Assembly: GCA_964649415.1 (NCBI GenBank)
Contig: CAZYSK010000035.1
Coordinates: forward strand, 1-52,206
Reading direction: 5' to 3'
DNA length: 52,206 nucleotides
Source of the DNA: CAZYSK01 sp964649415
GTDB lineage: Bacteria > Chloroflexota > Anaerolineae > B4-G1
A program made the translations under genes and the position numbers. Positions 24,856-32,793 of the stretch are shown in pieces (within the stretch, counting starts at the first letter, position 1; each line of letters starts with the position of its first letter). The notes below the pieces were generated by a model, which saw only the letters and a list, made by a program, of their open reading frames with translations, did no database searches and was not told the origin of the DNA.

Positions 24856-25611
24856 CTATCCCTGTGTCACCAGGCCACCGTCTACTGTCAGTACCTCACC
24901 CGTGATGAACGATGCCTCATCCGAGGCCAGGAACGCGACTGCGTAGGCGACTTCCTCAGGTTGCCCCACGCGTCTCAGCGGTGTCATTTCAACCAGACGC
25001 TGTTTCCATTCCTCCGCCAGGTCGGCGGTCAGGTCGGTGGGGATGACGCCCGGCGCGACGCAGTTCACGGTGATGCTGCGCGGCCCCAATTCCTTGGCCA
25101 GGCTCTTCGTGAACGCGATGACGCCCGCTTTGGAGGCGGCATAGTTGGTCTGGCCCGCCTGCCCTGCGATGCCCGCGATGGAGCTGATACTGATGATACG
25201 CCCTCGTCGCTTCCGGACCATCGGGCGCGCGGCCGCCTTGCAGCAGTTAAACACCCCCTTGAGATTGGTGCGCAACACGTCGTCCCAGTCTTCTTCCTTC
25301 GCCAGCATCAGCAGTTGGTCGCGGGTGGTGCCGGCGTTGTTGACCAGGATGTCTATCCGGCCAAATGCATCCAGCGCGGCTTGGATCAACGCGCTGGCCT
25401 GTTCGAAATCGCCGACGTCGGCCTGGACCGCGATAGCCGTCCCGCCCGTTGCCTCGATGGCGCGCACCACCTCGGCGGCGGCCGCTTCGTTGTGTTGGTA
25501 GTTCACCACCACGCTTGCCCCCCGGCGTGCCAGTTCCAGCGCGATGGCCCGCCCGATGCCGCGCGACGCCCCCGTCACCACCGAAATCTTGTCGTTCAGC
25601 GATCTGTCCAT
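24856..25611 (-). CDS. fabG: 3-oxoacyl-[ACP] reductase FabG
   Basis: A 251-residue short-chain dehydrogenase that reduces 3-oxoacyl-ACP with NADPH in fatty acid synthesis. The cofactor motif TGASRGIG (13-20), NNAG (91-94), and the catalytic triad S144, Y157, K161 (NYAASK) are all present. The C-terminal GEVLTVDGGL motif is standard. It lies 61 bases after fabD in the same direction, which supports the FabG assignment over other short-chain dehydrogenases. Confidence 0.92.
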   Translation of the reverse strand: MDRSLNDKISVVTGASRGIGRAIALELARRGASVVVNYQHNEAAAAEVVRAIEATGGTAIAVQADVGDFEQASALIQAALDAFGRIDILVNNAGTTRDQLLMLAKEEDWDDVLRTNLKGVFNCCKAAARPMVRKRRGRIISISSIAGIAGQAGQTNYAASKAGVIAFTKSLAKELGPRSITVNCVAPGVIPTDLTADLAEEWKQRLVEMTPLRRVGQPEEVAYAVAFLASDEASFITGEVLTVDGGLVTQG

Positions 25612-25672
25612 AGTCTCTGATCCATCAAGAGGTTACATCAAGCCGTTCCATCAGGCCACGCGCAGGGAGGCC

Positions 25673-26605
25673 TCATGATGCCTGGCAGGCCAAGACCTGA
25701 GCGGTGCTCACCCTCTCCATCGTCGCGTCGATACGCCGCAGGAGACCGGTCAGCACCTCCTTGGGCCCCACCTCCACGAAGCGGGTCACCCCATGCGCGA
25801 TCATCCAGCGCACGGACTCGGTCCAGCGCACGGGCGAGGTCAGTTGCTGCCCCACGGCGTCGCGGATGGCGACCGGGTCGGTGAGCGGACGGGCGCTGGC
25901 GTTCATCACGATCGGCACGTCTGGCTCGCGAAACGGCGTTGCCTTGAGGATGCGGCGAAACTGGACAGCGGCTCTGGACATCAATGGGGAGTGGGCCGCG
26001 ATACTGACAGCCAGACGGATTGCCCGTCTGGCTCCCTGTGCCTTTGCCAGTTCCACTGCCTGCTCCAGCGCGCCCGTCGTGCCGGAGATGACAACCTGGC
26101 CGGGACAGTTGTCGTTGGCGATGCCGACATAGTCGCCGCTCTGTTCTCGCACTGTGGCGCAGATCGCTTCGACAGAGTCGCGATCCAGCCCAAGCACGGC
26201 CACCAGGCCGCCGGCGTCCTGCTCGCCAGCCTGCTGCATCAACCGGCCCCGCTCGCGTACCAGTCTCAGTCCGTCTTCGAATGAGAGAACGCCTGCCGCT
26301 ACGAGTGCGCTGAACTCCCCCATGCTATGCCCGGCGACATAGGCCGGTTTTCTCACCTCGCATCCATCGAGCGCACGCAGCGCAGCGATACTGATGGTGA
26401 GCACTGCCGGCTGTGTGTTCAGCGTGTCGTTCAACGACTCAGCCGGGCCGTGAAAGCACAGGCTCGACAAATCGATGTCCAGGATGCGGTTGGCTCGGGA
26501 CAACACCTCACGGGCCGCGGGGAACGTGGCGCAGAGATCACGCCCCATCCCTACGTATTGGGAACCCTGTCCAGGAAACAGGTAGGCGAACAGCGGCTTG
26601 AACAC
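25673..26605 (-). CDS. fabD: Malonyl-CoA:ACP transacylase FabD
   Basis: A 310-residue malonyl-CoA-ACP transacylase, which loads malonyl units onto acyl carrier protein. The oxyanion segment PGQGSQ (11-16), the nucleophile S94 in GHSMGE and the catalytic H205 in IAAHSPLM are present, with the substrate-binding VSGTTGAL-type region between. GTG at 26605 is chosen because it gives the family length and starts at FAYLFPGQGSQ; longer frames would run back into rpmF. The ribosome site is modest (AGGG upstream). It follows rpmF by 47 bases and is read from the same strong promoter. Confidence 0.92.
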   Translation of the reverse strand: MFKPLFAYLFPGQGSQYVGMGRDLCATFPAAREVLSRANRILDIDLSSLCFHGPAESLNDTLNTQPAVLTISIAALRALDGCEVRKPAYVAGHSMGEFSALVAAGVLSFEDGLRLVRERGRLMQQAGEQDAGGLVAVLGLDRDSVEAICATVREQSGDYVGIANDNCPGQVVISGTTGALEQAVELAKAQGARRAIRLAVSIAAHSPLMSRAAVQFRRILKATPFREPDVPIVMNASARPLTDPVAIRDAVGQQLTSPVRWTESVRWMIAHGVTRFVEVGPKEVLTGLLRRIDATMERVSTAQVLACQAS

Positions 26606-26652
26606 CCTAGGTATTTCCCTGTTGTCCTCTGCTCCTGGCCCCTCGCCGGTGC

Positions 26653-26835
26653 TTACTCCTCTACCTCGATAACTTGAACACCGCGGTACGTACCGCAGGA
26701 TAGGCAGACATGGTGTGGTCGCACGGGTGCGCCGCACTGCGGGCAGGTCACCAGTGGCGACCGCTTCATCTTCCAGTGACTACGTCGGTTCCTCCGACGT
26801 CTGCTAGATATTCTTCTCTTGGGCACTGCGCCCAT
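26653..26835 (-). CDS. rpmF: 50S ribosomal protein L32
   Basis: A 60-residue L32 of the zinc-ribbon type, with AVPKRRISSRRRRNRRSHW at the N-terminus and CPQC and CLSC pairs for zinc. It is a structural protein of the large subunit. AAAGGAG lies upstream of the ATG. It is the first gene of a group with fabD and fabG, the classic coupling of ribosome and fatty acid synthesis genes. Confidence 0.96.
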   Translation of the reverse strand: MGAVPKRRISSRRRRNRRSHWKMKRSPLVTCPQCGAPVRPHHVCLSCGTYRGVQVIEVEE

Positions 26836-26944
26836 AGCTTACTCACGCTCCTTTCTTCCAGTCGATCTCTCCCCCGGACAGGGTGGGGCACGGTGTCCGC
26901 TCCCTACCCGTCGCGCCTCGGCGCGATTCTGTCCAAGGGGACGT

Positions 26945-26973
26945 ATTATAGAGGCGAGCCGTGAACCTGTCAA
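26945..26973 (-). promoter_or_regulatory. Perfect consensus promoter of rpmF-fabD
   Basis: On the - strand TTGACA (26973-26968) and TATAAT (26950-26945) are separated by exactly 17 bases: a full match to the sigma-70 consensus. The -35 box overlaps the stop codon of the upstream coiled-coil gene. The leader to rpmF would be about 100 bases. Confidence 0.88.
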
Positions 26974-27482
26974 GGCGTCTCGCCGTCACCGTCAGGGCTA
27001 GGCCGCTCCTTGACGGGCGATTGGCTCTGGCTCTTCGCCTGATCAGCCTGGATCGTGCGGATGCCGTTCTCAATCACGGTCAGCGCCCGCTTCATGTCCT
27101 GCTCCAGCTTGCACAGGACCTCGAACGCGTACTGATCGGCGCCAGCACGAATGCTCTCCGCCTCCTGCTCGGCCTGCTTCTGGGTCAGGGTAGCTTGGGC
27201 CTTGGCGGATTTGGCGACAGCATGTTCTGCAGTGACTTGGGCTGCCTCGGTGCGGGCCAGTGCGATGATACGTTCGGCCTCTTCCTGCGATTGGGCCATC
27301 ACACGCTCCTTCTCGCGGATGATCCGCTCGGCGCGCCGCACTTCATCGGGAATCGAGATGCGCATCTGGTCGAGCAGAGGCCAGATGTGGCGCTCGTCCA
27401 CCAGGCGCATGCTGCTGAAGGGCATTGATCTGCTCTCCTTGACGATTTCCTCTAGCCGGTCCACCAGGTGCAGAATATCCAT
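26970..27482 (-). CDS. Coiled-coil protein of unknown function
   Basis: A 170-residue, largely charged helical protein. A short N-terminal part (MDILHLVDRLEEIVKESRSMPFS) is followed by a long coiled coil (about 45-145) rich in E, A, Q and R, such as RRAERIIREKERVMAQSQEEAERI. The C-terminal tail is polar (QSQSPVKERPSPDGDG). It resembles DivIVA-like or ATP-synthase-b-like helical proteins in composition only. It follows coaD by 16 bases and is the last gene of the recG-coaD strand group. Its stop codon is within the -35 box of the rpmF promoter. Confidence 0.72.
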   Translation of the reverse strand: MDILHLVDRLEEIVKESRSMPFSSMRLVDERHIWPLLDQMRISIPDEVRRAERIIREKERVMAQSQEEAERIIALARTEAAQVTAEHAVAKSAKAQATLTQKQAEQEAESIRAGADQYAFEVLCKLEQDMKRALTVIENGIRTIQADQAKSQSQSPVKERPSPDGDGETP

Positions 27483-27498
27483 GCTCGGCCTCCATCGT

Positions 27499-28026
27499 TC
27501 AGTCGCGCAGTGAGAACAGCGGCACGGGCTCGTTGGTCTTCTCTCGCTGGCGTCGCTTGGCCTCCAGCGCGGAGGCCACGTGTGGTGAGACCATTCCTGT
27601 CACGTCACCGCCCAGCAGTGCGATCTCCTTGACGATGCTGGAACTCAGGAACGCGTGAGGTTGGCGTGTGATCAGACACACGGACTCGATCTCTGGTGCC
27701 AGTTGACGGTTAGTGAGTGCCATCTGGTACTCCAGTTCGAAGTCCCAGGCGACCCGCAGGCCACGCACGATGGCCTGTGCCCCGACCTGGCGCGCAAACT
27801 CGACTGTCAGGCCGCCGTAGGGCGTCACGCGCGTGTTTGACAGATGGGCCAGGGCGTGACACGTCAGCGAGACCCGCTCCTCGACGGTGAACAGCAGGTC
27901 CTTCGTTGGTTGATCGTACACGGCGACAACCAACTCATCGAAAATGTGAGCTGCGCGCACGGCGATGTCTATGTGCCCACAGTGGATCGGATCGAATGCG
28001 CCTGGGTAGATGGCAATGTGGTTCAA
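27499..28026 (-). CDS. coaD: Phosphopantetheine adenylyltransferase
   Basis: A 175-residue nucleotidyltransferase that joins AMP from ATP to 4'-phosphopantetheine, the fourth step of coenzyme A synthesis. YPGAFDPIHCGH gives the nucleotidyltransferase motif with H15 and H18, RGLRVAWDFEYE-type residues form the pantetheine site, and the LSSSIVKEIA motif binds ATP. The C-terminus has an extra 15 residues (RRQREKTNEPVPLFSLRD). Its ATG overlaps the recG stop, so translation is coupled. Confidence 0.95.
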   Translation of the reverse strand: MNHIAIYPGAFDPIHCGHIDIAVRAAHIFDELVVAVYDQPTKDLLFTVEERVSLTCHALAHLSNTRVTPYGGLTVEFARQVGAQAIVRGLRVAWDFELEYQMALTNRQLAPEIESVCLITRQPHAFLSSSIVKEIALLGGDVTGMVSPHVASALEAKRRQREKTNEPVPLFSLRD

Positions 28027-30952
28027 CTGAACTCTCCCGTTTCCTTCCAGAATTGTGCTACTCGGCGTGCCAGCAGACGGTTGTCTGGATCGATCAGTTC
28101 TGGATCGGTCTCGAAGAAGCGCCGGGCGGCCTCGCGGGCAGCCTCGACGAGTTGTAAGTCCATCACGTTGGCCAGCTGCAGGTCTGGAAAGCCCGATTGA
28201 CGGGTGCCGATGAAGTCCCCCGGCCCACGCAGCTCCAGGTCCTTCTGGGCCAGCGCAAAGCCGTCGTTCGTGGCTTCGATTGCCTCAAGCCGCTCCTGTG
28301 CCGCGGGCGACGTGGATGATGATACCAGGATACAGTAGGAGTCGTGCTCGCCACGCCCCACGCGTCCCCGGAACTGGTGAAGTTGGGCCAGGCCAAACCG
28401 ATCGGCTCCTTCAATGAGCATTACGGTGGCGTTGGGCACGTCAATCCCCACCTCAACGACGGAGGTAGCGACCAGTATGTCCAGTTCCCCGTTGGCGAAG
28501 CGAACCATCGTCGCTTCTTTCTCCTCCCCCTTCATCCGACCGTGCAGGAGCCCCAGACGCAGGTCGGGAAAGATCTCCTCCTGAAGGCGTGCATGTTCTT
28601 CGACAGCCGCCTTTGCCTCGATCTTCTCCGATTCCTCGACCAGCGGGCAGATGATGAACGCCTGGTGCCCCGCCGTGACCTGGCCGTGCACGAAGCTGTA
28701 GGCTCGTTCTCGCTCCGTGGGCAGAACCAGGCGCGTCGCGATTGGCTTGCGCCCGGGCGGCATCTCGTCGATGATCGAGACGTCCATGTGTCCCCAAACT
28801 GTCAGTTCGAGAGAGCGCGGGATGGGCGTGGCTGTCATCACCAGCAGGTGGGGGTTGTATCCCTTCTGCCGCAGCGCAGCCCGCTGGCGTACTCCGAAGC
28901 GATGCTGCTCGTCGATCACGGCCAGCGCCAGGTTCTCGAACTGGACGCCTTCCTGGATGAGTGCGTGAGTGCCCACGACGATGTCCACGCTCCCGTCAGC
29001 GAGCCCCGCGTAGGTGTCTTCCCTCTCCTGCCCCTGCACACCGCCTGTGAGCAGGCGGATATTGAGCGGCATCCCGGACGGGGTTGTGGAAGACTGCCCG
29101 ATGAGTTGAGACAGCGTCTTGTGGTGCTGCTCTGCCAGGATCGCGGTGGGCGCCATGATGGCTGCCTGTGCGCCGGCGGTCACAGCCAGTACCATCGCTG
29201 CCGTCGCCACGACTGTCTTGCCTGAGCCCACGTCTCCCTGCAACAGCCGATTCATCGGCCGCTCCGAGCGTAGGTCGGAGACGATCTGACCGAGTGCCTG
29301 CTGCTGGGCGTGGGTCAGGTCGAACGGCAGGCTGTGGACGAAGCTCTCGAGAGCGGCGTGTTCCACAGGCAGCGCTCTGCCCGCTTCCGAGCGCCACAGG
29401 TAACGCTGGCGCAGCAGGCCGATCTGTAGCACGAACAACTCGTCGAACGCCAGCCGGTAGCGCGCTCGTTTCAGCAAGGCCGGGCCGTCCGGGAAGTGGG
29501 CCTGGACCACGGCGGTCTCCAGGTCCAGCAATCCGGCCTCCTCGCGCACCGAGGTCGGCAGATGATCGGGCAACCGTTTTGACCAGTAGTCCACCGTGCG
29601 CTTGATCAGGCCGCGCAGCCACTTGATCCGGACACCCTCGGTGAGGGGATAGACCGGCACGAGGCGCGCTGTGTGCAGCAACTCCTCCTCCAGGGCCTCC
29701 CACTCGGGCGAAGTGAAGCACAGCCGGCCAAGGTACTCATCTACCTTCCCGCTTATGACGATCTGCTGGCCGGGTGTGATCCTGTCGCGCAGGTATGGTT
29801 GGTTGAACCAGGTGGCCTGGATCACGCCCGTGCCGTCGGAGAGATTGGCCTGGAATATGCTGCCTCCGCGCCGGGTGTCTCGTGCGTTACTATTCACGAC
29901 CCGGGCGATAATGGTGACCTCTTCCCCGTATTCGAGCCGGTTGATGGGCTTAAGCTGGGAGTAGTCGTCGTGGCGGCGTGGGAAGAGGTAGAGCATATCT
30001 CGGATGGTGTGGATACCGAGTTTCGCCAGCCGCTTGGCCTGTCGGGGACCTACTCCCCGCAGGGCGGTGACTGCAGAGTCCAGGCCGGTGCGCGTGCTGC
30101 CCGCCGCAGGAGTGGCATCCGTGGGACCGCGGCCATCTTGGCCGCCTGCCGGGGTCTGTTGTGGCGCGGGAGTGGCATCCGCGGGACCGCGGCCATCCTG
30201 GCCGCTTGCCGGAGTCTGCCGTGGCGCGGGAGTGGCANNNNNNNNNNNNNNNNNNNNNNNNNNNNNNNNNNNNNNNNNNNNNNNNNNNNNNNNNNNNNNN
30301 NNNNNNNNNNNNNNNNNNNNNNNNNNNNNNNNNNNNNGGGACCGCGGCCATCCTGGCCGCTTGCCGGAGTCTGCCGTGGCGCGGGAGTGGCATCCGTGGG
30401 ACCGCGGCCATCCTGGCCGCTTGCCGGAGTCTGCCGTGGCGCGGGAGTGGCATCCGCGGGACCGCGGCCATCTTGGCCGCCTGCCGGGGTCTGCCGTGGC
30501 GCGGGAGTGGCATCCGTGGGACCGCGGCCATCCTGGCCGCCTGCCGGGGTCTGCTGTGGCGCGGGAGTGGCATCCATGGGACCGCGGCCATCCTGGCCGC
30601 TTGCCGGTTCTCCACCTGCCGCGCTCAGCGTTCCTTCCGGCTCCCCTGGTCCCTGATCACGGGCAGGCGGGCCGGCTGCGAGGATTTCGGATAGCGCGGT
30701 CAAAGCCTCTTTGCGGGTGTTTATCTCCGACAGCCTGCTGTAGGCGCGCAATCGGTCAGCTACCTGCTCGATCCAATCGCTCACACCAAGAGAGGGGACG
30801 TCCGCGTCCACTTCCTCGGGGCTGAACGTGGCCCTGGCCTCGCGTGACCACGTGTCGGCGTAGCGGGACAGTCCTCCGACGATGGCCCGATCTTGGTATT
30901 TCTCTGCCTCCAGACGGAGGATCTTGGATAGTTTGTCTATGGGCGTAGTCAT
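28023..30952 (-). CDS. recG: ATP-dependent DNA helicase RecG, with in-frame repeat insert and assembly gap
   Basis: RecG remodels stalled replication forks and Holliday junctions. From the start at 30952 there is an N-terminal extension of about 100 residues (MTTPIDKLSKILRLEAEKYQ...) of the kind seen in Chloroflexota RecG, then a run of 20-residue repeats (TPAPRQTPASGQDGRGPTDA) with the 100-N gap in it, then the wedge domain (GLDSAVTALRGVGPRQAKRL), helicase motif I GDVGSGKT, motif II as DEQH, and the C-terminal GRVGRG and RGPGDFIGTRQSG motifs. The stated length is not a multiple of three only because the gap length is artificial: a gap of 5 plus a multiple of 60 bases restores both repeat phase and frame. 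The gene is therefore judged intact. Confidence 0.93.
30118..30605. repeat. In-frame GGACC hairpin array in recG, 60-bp period
   Basis: GGGACC starts at 30123, 30183, then after the gap at 30338, 30398, 30458, 30518 and 30578. Each unit has stem GCGGCC, loop ATCCT or ATCTT, arm GGCCGC, followed by a conserved 30-base linker. The 60-bp period equals twenty codons. Base differences between copies are few. Confidence 0.95.
30238..30337. other. Assembly gap (100 N) inside recG
   Basis: A conventional 100-N gap. Phase of the 60-bp repeat and the recG frame independently agree on a true length of 5 plus a multiple of 60 bases. Confidence 0.95.
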
Positions 30953-30957
30953 ATATC

Positions 30958-31803
30958 CTATCTTGCGCTAACGGCGGCTATGCCCAGGCAGCGTGGTCCT
31001 ACGTGGGCGCCGACGATGGTTGTGACCGCCACAGTGAGAGGATGCCCAGGCGGGCATAGGTCGGTCAGTCGATGGCGGAAGCCCTCTACTTCCGGTGCAT
31101 ACGTATGGAGAATGGCCAGTCTTTCCAGTGGTCCCAGAGCGCGTGTGAGTTCGACAAGGCGCTCGATGGCCCTGCGTCTGGTCCTTGTCCGGCCCAGATC
31201 TCTGACTTCGCCCAGGAGTACCTCTACGATTGGCTTGATGCGCAGAATCTGAGCCGCTCTAGCCTGTGCCCAACTCACCCGTCCGCTCCGGCGCAGGTAT
31301 TCCAACGTATCCAGGATGGCGAGCACGTGTACCCGGGCCTTCATGTCCTCGACCAGGGCCAGGATCTCTCGTGCGCTCTTGCCATCTGCCGCTGCCTCGG
31401 CCGCCGCGATGACCAGCCACCCCAGTCCCATTGTCACCTGCGCCGAATCCACGACGCGTATCTTCGAGTGCGGGATCTCGAGTGCGCCCAGTTGGGCGAC
31501 GCTGTACATCCCACTGAGCTGGCTCGAGATCATGATGGCGATCACCTCGTCCGCCTCGGCGAGCAGGCCGCGATACGCCGCGGTGAACTCATCGGCTGGC
31601 GGCACAGCGGTGGTTGGCATGGACGGCATTCTGGGGAGCTGGGCGTAGAATGCCTCGCGGCTGAGGCCCTCGGGAGGTGGTCCGTCTCGATAGCTGCGAT
31701 TGCCGATCTGGACGTAGGCTGGTACGACGGTGATGTGCAGGCGTGTCGCTAGGTCAGCAGGAATGTCGGATGTGCTATCGGTGAGAACGCGCACACGACT
31801 CAT
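30958..31803 (-). CDS. DegV family fatty-acid-binding protein (first copy)
   Basis: A 281-residue DegV/FakB protein, which binds a fatty acid and presents it to the kinase FakA. The opening VRVLTDSTSDIPADLA, the SSQLSGMYSVAQ and VVDSAQVTMGLG segments and the later RRSGRVSWAQA-L-IKPIVEV pattern are family-typical. It begins one base before the end of the second DegV gene (TGATG), so the two are coupled, and ends five bases before recG. Two FakB copies usually mean different acyl chain preferences. Confidence 0.9.
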   Translation of the reverse strand: MSRVRVLTDSTSDIPADLATRLHITVVPAYVQIGNRSYRDGPPPEGLSREAFYAQLPRMPSMPTTAVPPADEFTAAYRGLLAEADEVIAIMISSQLSGMYSVAQLGALEIPHSKIRVVDSAQVTMGLGWLVIAAAEAAADGKSAREILALVEDMKARVHVLAILDTLEYLRRSGRVSWAQARAAQILRIKPIVEVLLGEVRDLGRTRTRRRAIERLVELTRALGPLERLAILHTYAPEVEGFRHRLTDLCPPGHPLTVAVTTIVGAHVGPRCLGIAAVSAR

Positions 31804-32669
31804 CAGAGTATCGTTTCCCCGGCGGACCCCTCGTATACGATGAGCCCCATGCCATCTGGCCCGATGTGAGAAGCCAGCAGCGGGCCGTAGAGCATGATGG
31901 GATGTTCCTTCCCCGGCGCGACGAGTTCCAGTCGCTCCTGAAGCATCCGTGTCTCCTCCGTGGGATAGAGAGTGCTTTGTAGGATGATCATCTGTTCGAT
32001 TGCTGAGAACTCGTTCGCGAAGTCGGCCAGCTTGTCAATGGCCCGTTCTCGGCTGCGTACCTTCTCCATGGGGATGATCGCACCCTCTTCCAAGTCCAGG
32101 AAGGGCTTGATGCCCAACATGCTGCCCAGGATCGCCTGAGCCGGGCTGATGAGGCCGCTATGCTCCAGATAGTCCAGTGTATCGGTGATGAGCACGATGT
32201 AGATGTGCGGGATGATTCCCCGGATGCGGCGCAGAATGCTGGGCAGCGGAATGGATTCATCGGCCATTCGTGCAGCCTCCTGCACGAGAATGCCCAGGCC
32301 CAAGGAGAGCGTCTCTGAATCCACCACCACGATATCGCAGCGCCCCAGGAAGCTGCTGGCCGCGCTCTCAGCCTCCCGGCACACGAGGCTGAGGCTGGCC
32401 GAGGAGTGTAGCGAGATGATTTGATCCGTGCGGCGTGCCAGGCGACTGTACACGTCCTGGAACTCGTCGGCCGTTGGGCCGACGATGCGGGGGTGGATGC
32501 GCTCGCGCGCCATGCGGAGCAGCAGTTCCTCGTGATCCAAATCGTTGCCGTCCACGTACTTCTCCTCGCCAATCTGGACGGTGAGAGGCACGACGGTGAC
32601 ATCGAGCCGTTTGACGACGCTGGGCTCAATGGTGGCTGCACTGTCGGTGACGATGGTAACTTTGGACAC
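31803..32669 (-). CDS. DegV family fatty-acid-binding protein (second copy)
   Basis: A 288-residue DegV/FakB protein. It has VTIVTDSAATIEPSVV at the start, HSSASLSLVCREAESAA, VVDSETLSLGLGILVQEA and the LEHSGLISPAQA-IKPFLDLEEG region. GTG at 32669 is preferred because GGAGG lies five bases upstream; the in-frame ATG at 32756 lies in a dispersed repeat and would add residues with no family match. It is next to its paralogue and downstream of fakA, so fatty acid salvage is the likely role. Confidence 0.9.
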   Translation of the reverse strand: MSKVTIVTDSAATIEPSVVKRLDVTVVPLTVQIGEEKYVDGNDLDHEELLLRMARERIHPRIVGPTADEFQDVYSRLARRTDQIISLHSSASLSLVCREAESAASSFLGRCDIVVVDSETLSLGLGILVQEAARMADESIPLPSILRRIRGIIPHIYIVLITDTLDYLEHSGLISPAQAILGSMLGIKPFLDLEEGAIIPMEKVRSRERAIDKLADFANEFSAIEQMIILQSTLYPTEETRMLQERLELVAPGKEHPIMLYGPLLASHIGPDGMGLIVYEGSAGETIL

Positions 32670-32694
32670 GGAACCTCCAAGCTGAAGAGCACCA

Positions 32695-32764
32695 GGACGC
32701 AGATAAGTGCTGATAAACGCTGATCCCTCTGTTCGTCTGCGCAGATCTGCGTTCATCTGCGTCC
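32695..32764. repeat. Imperfect inverted repeat (GGACGCAGATAA type) between fakA and degV
   Basis: GGACGCAGATAAGTGCTGAT at one end is matched by ATCTGCGTTCATCTGCGTCC at the other in opposite orientation. The same design, with GGACGCGGATAAACACGGAT, recurs at 48182-48250. It fills the 124-base spacer 32670-32793 inside the operon. Confidence 0.82.
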
Positions 32765-32793
32765 AAAGAAGAGCAGTTTGTCTAACCTCGGGA

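Noticed and set aside
28023..30952. Frameshift or pseudogene in recG
   Set aside because: The apparent frame change happens only across the 100-N gap. A gap of 5 plus a multiple of 60 bases restores both the repeat phase and the frame.
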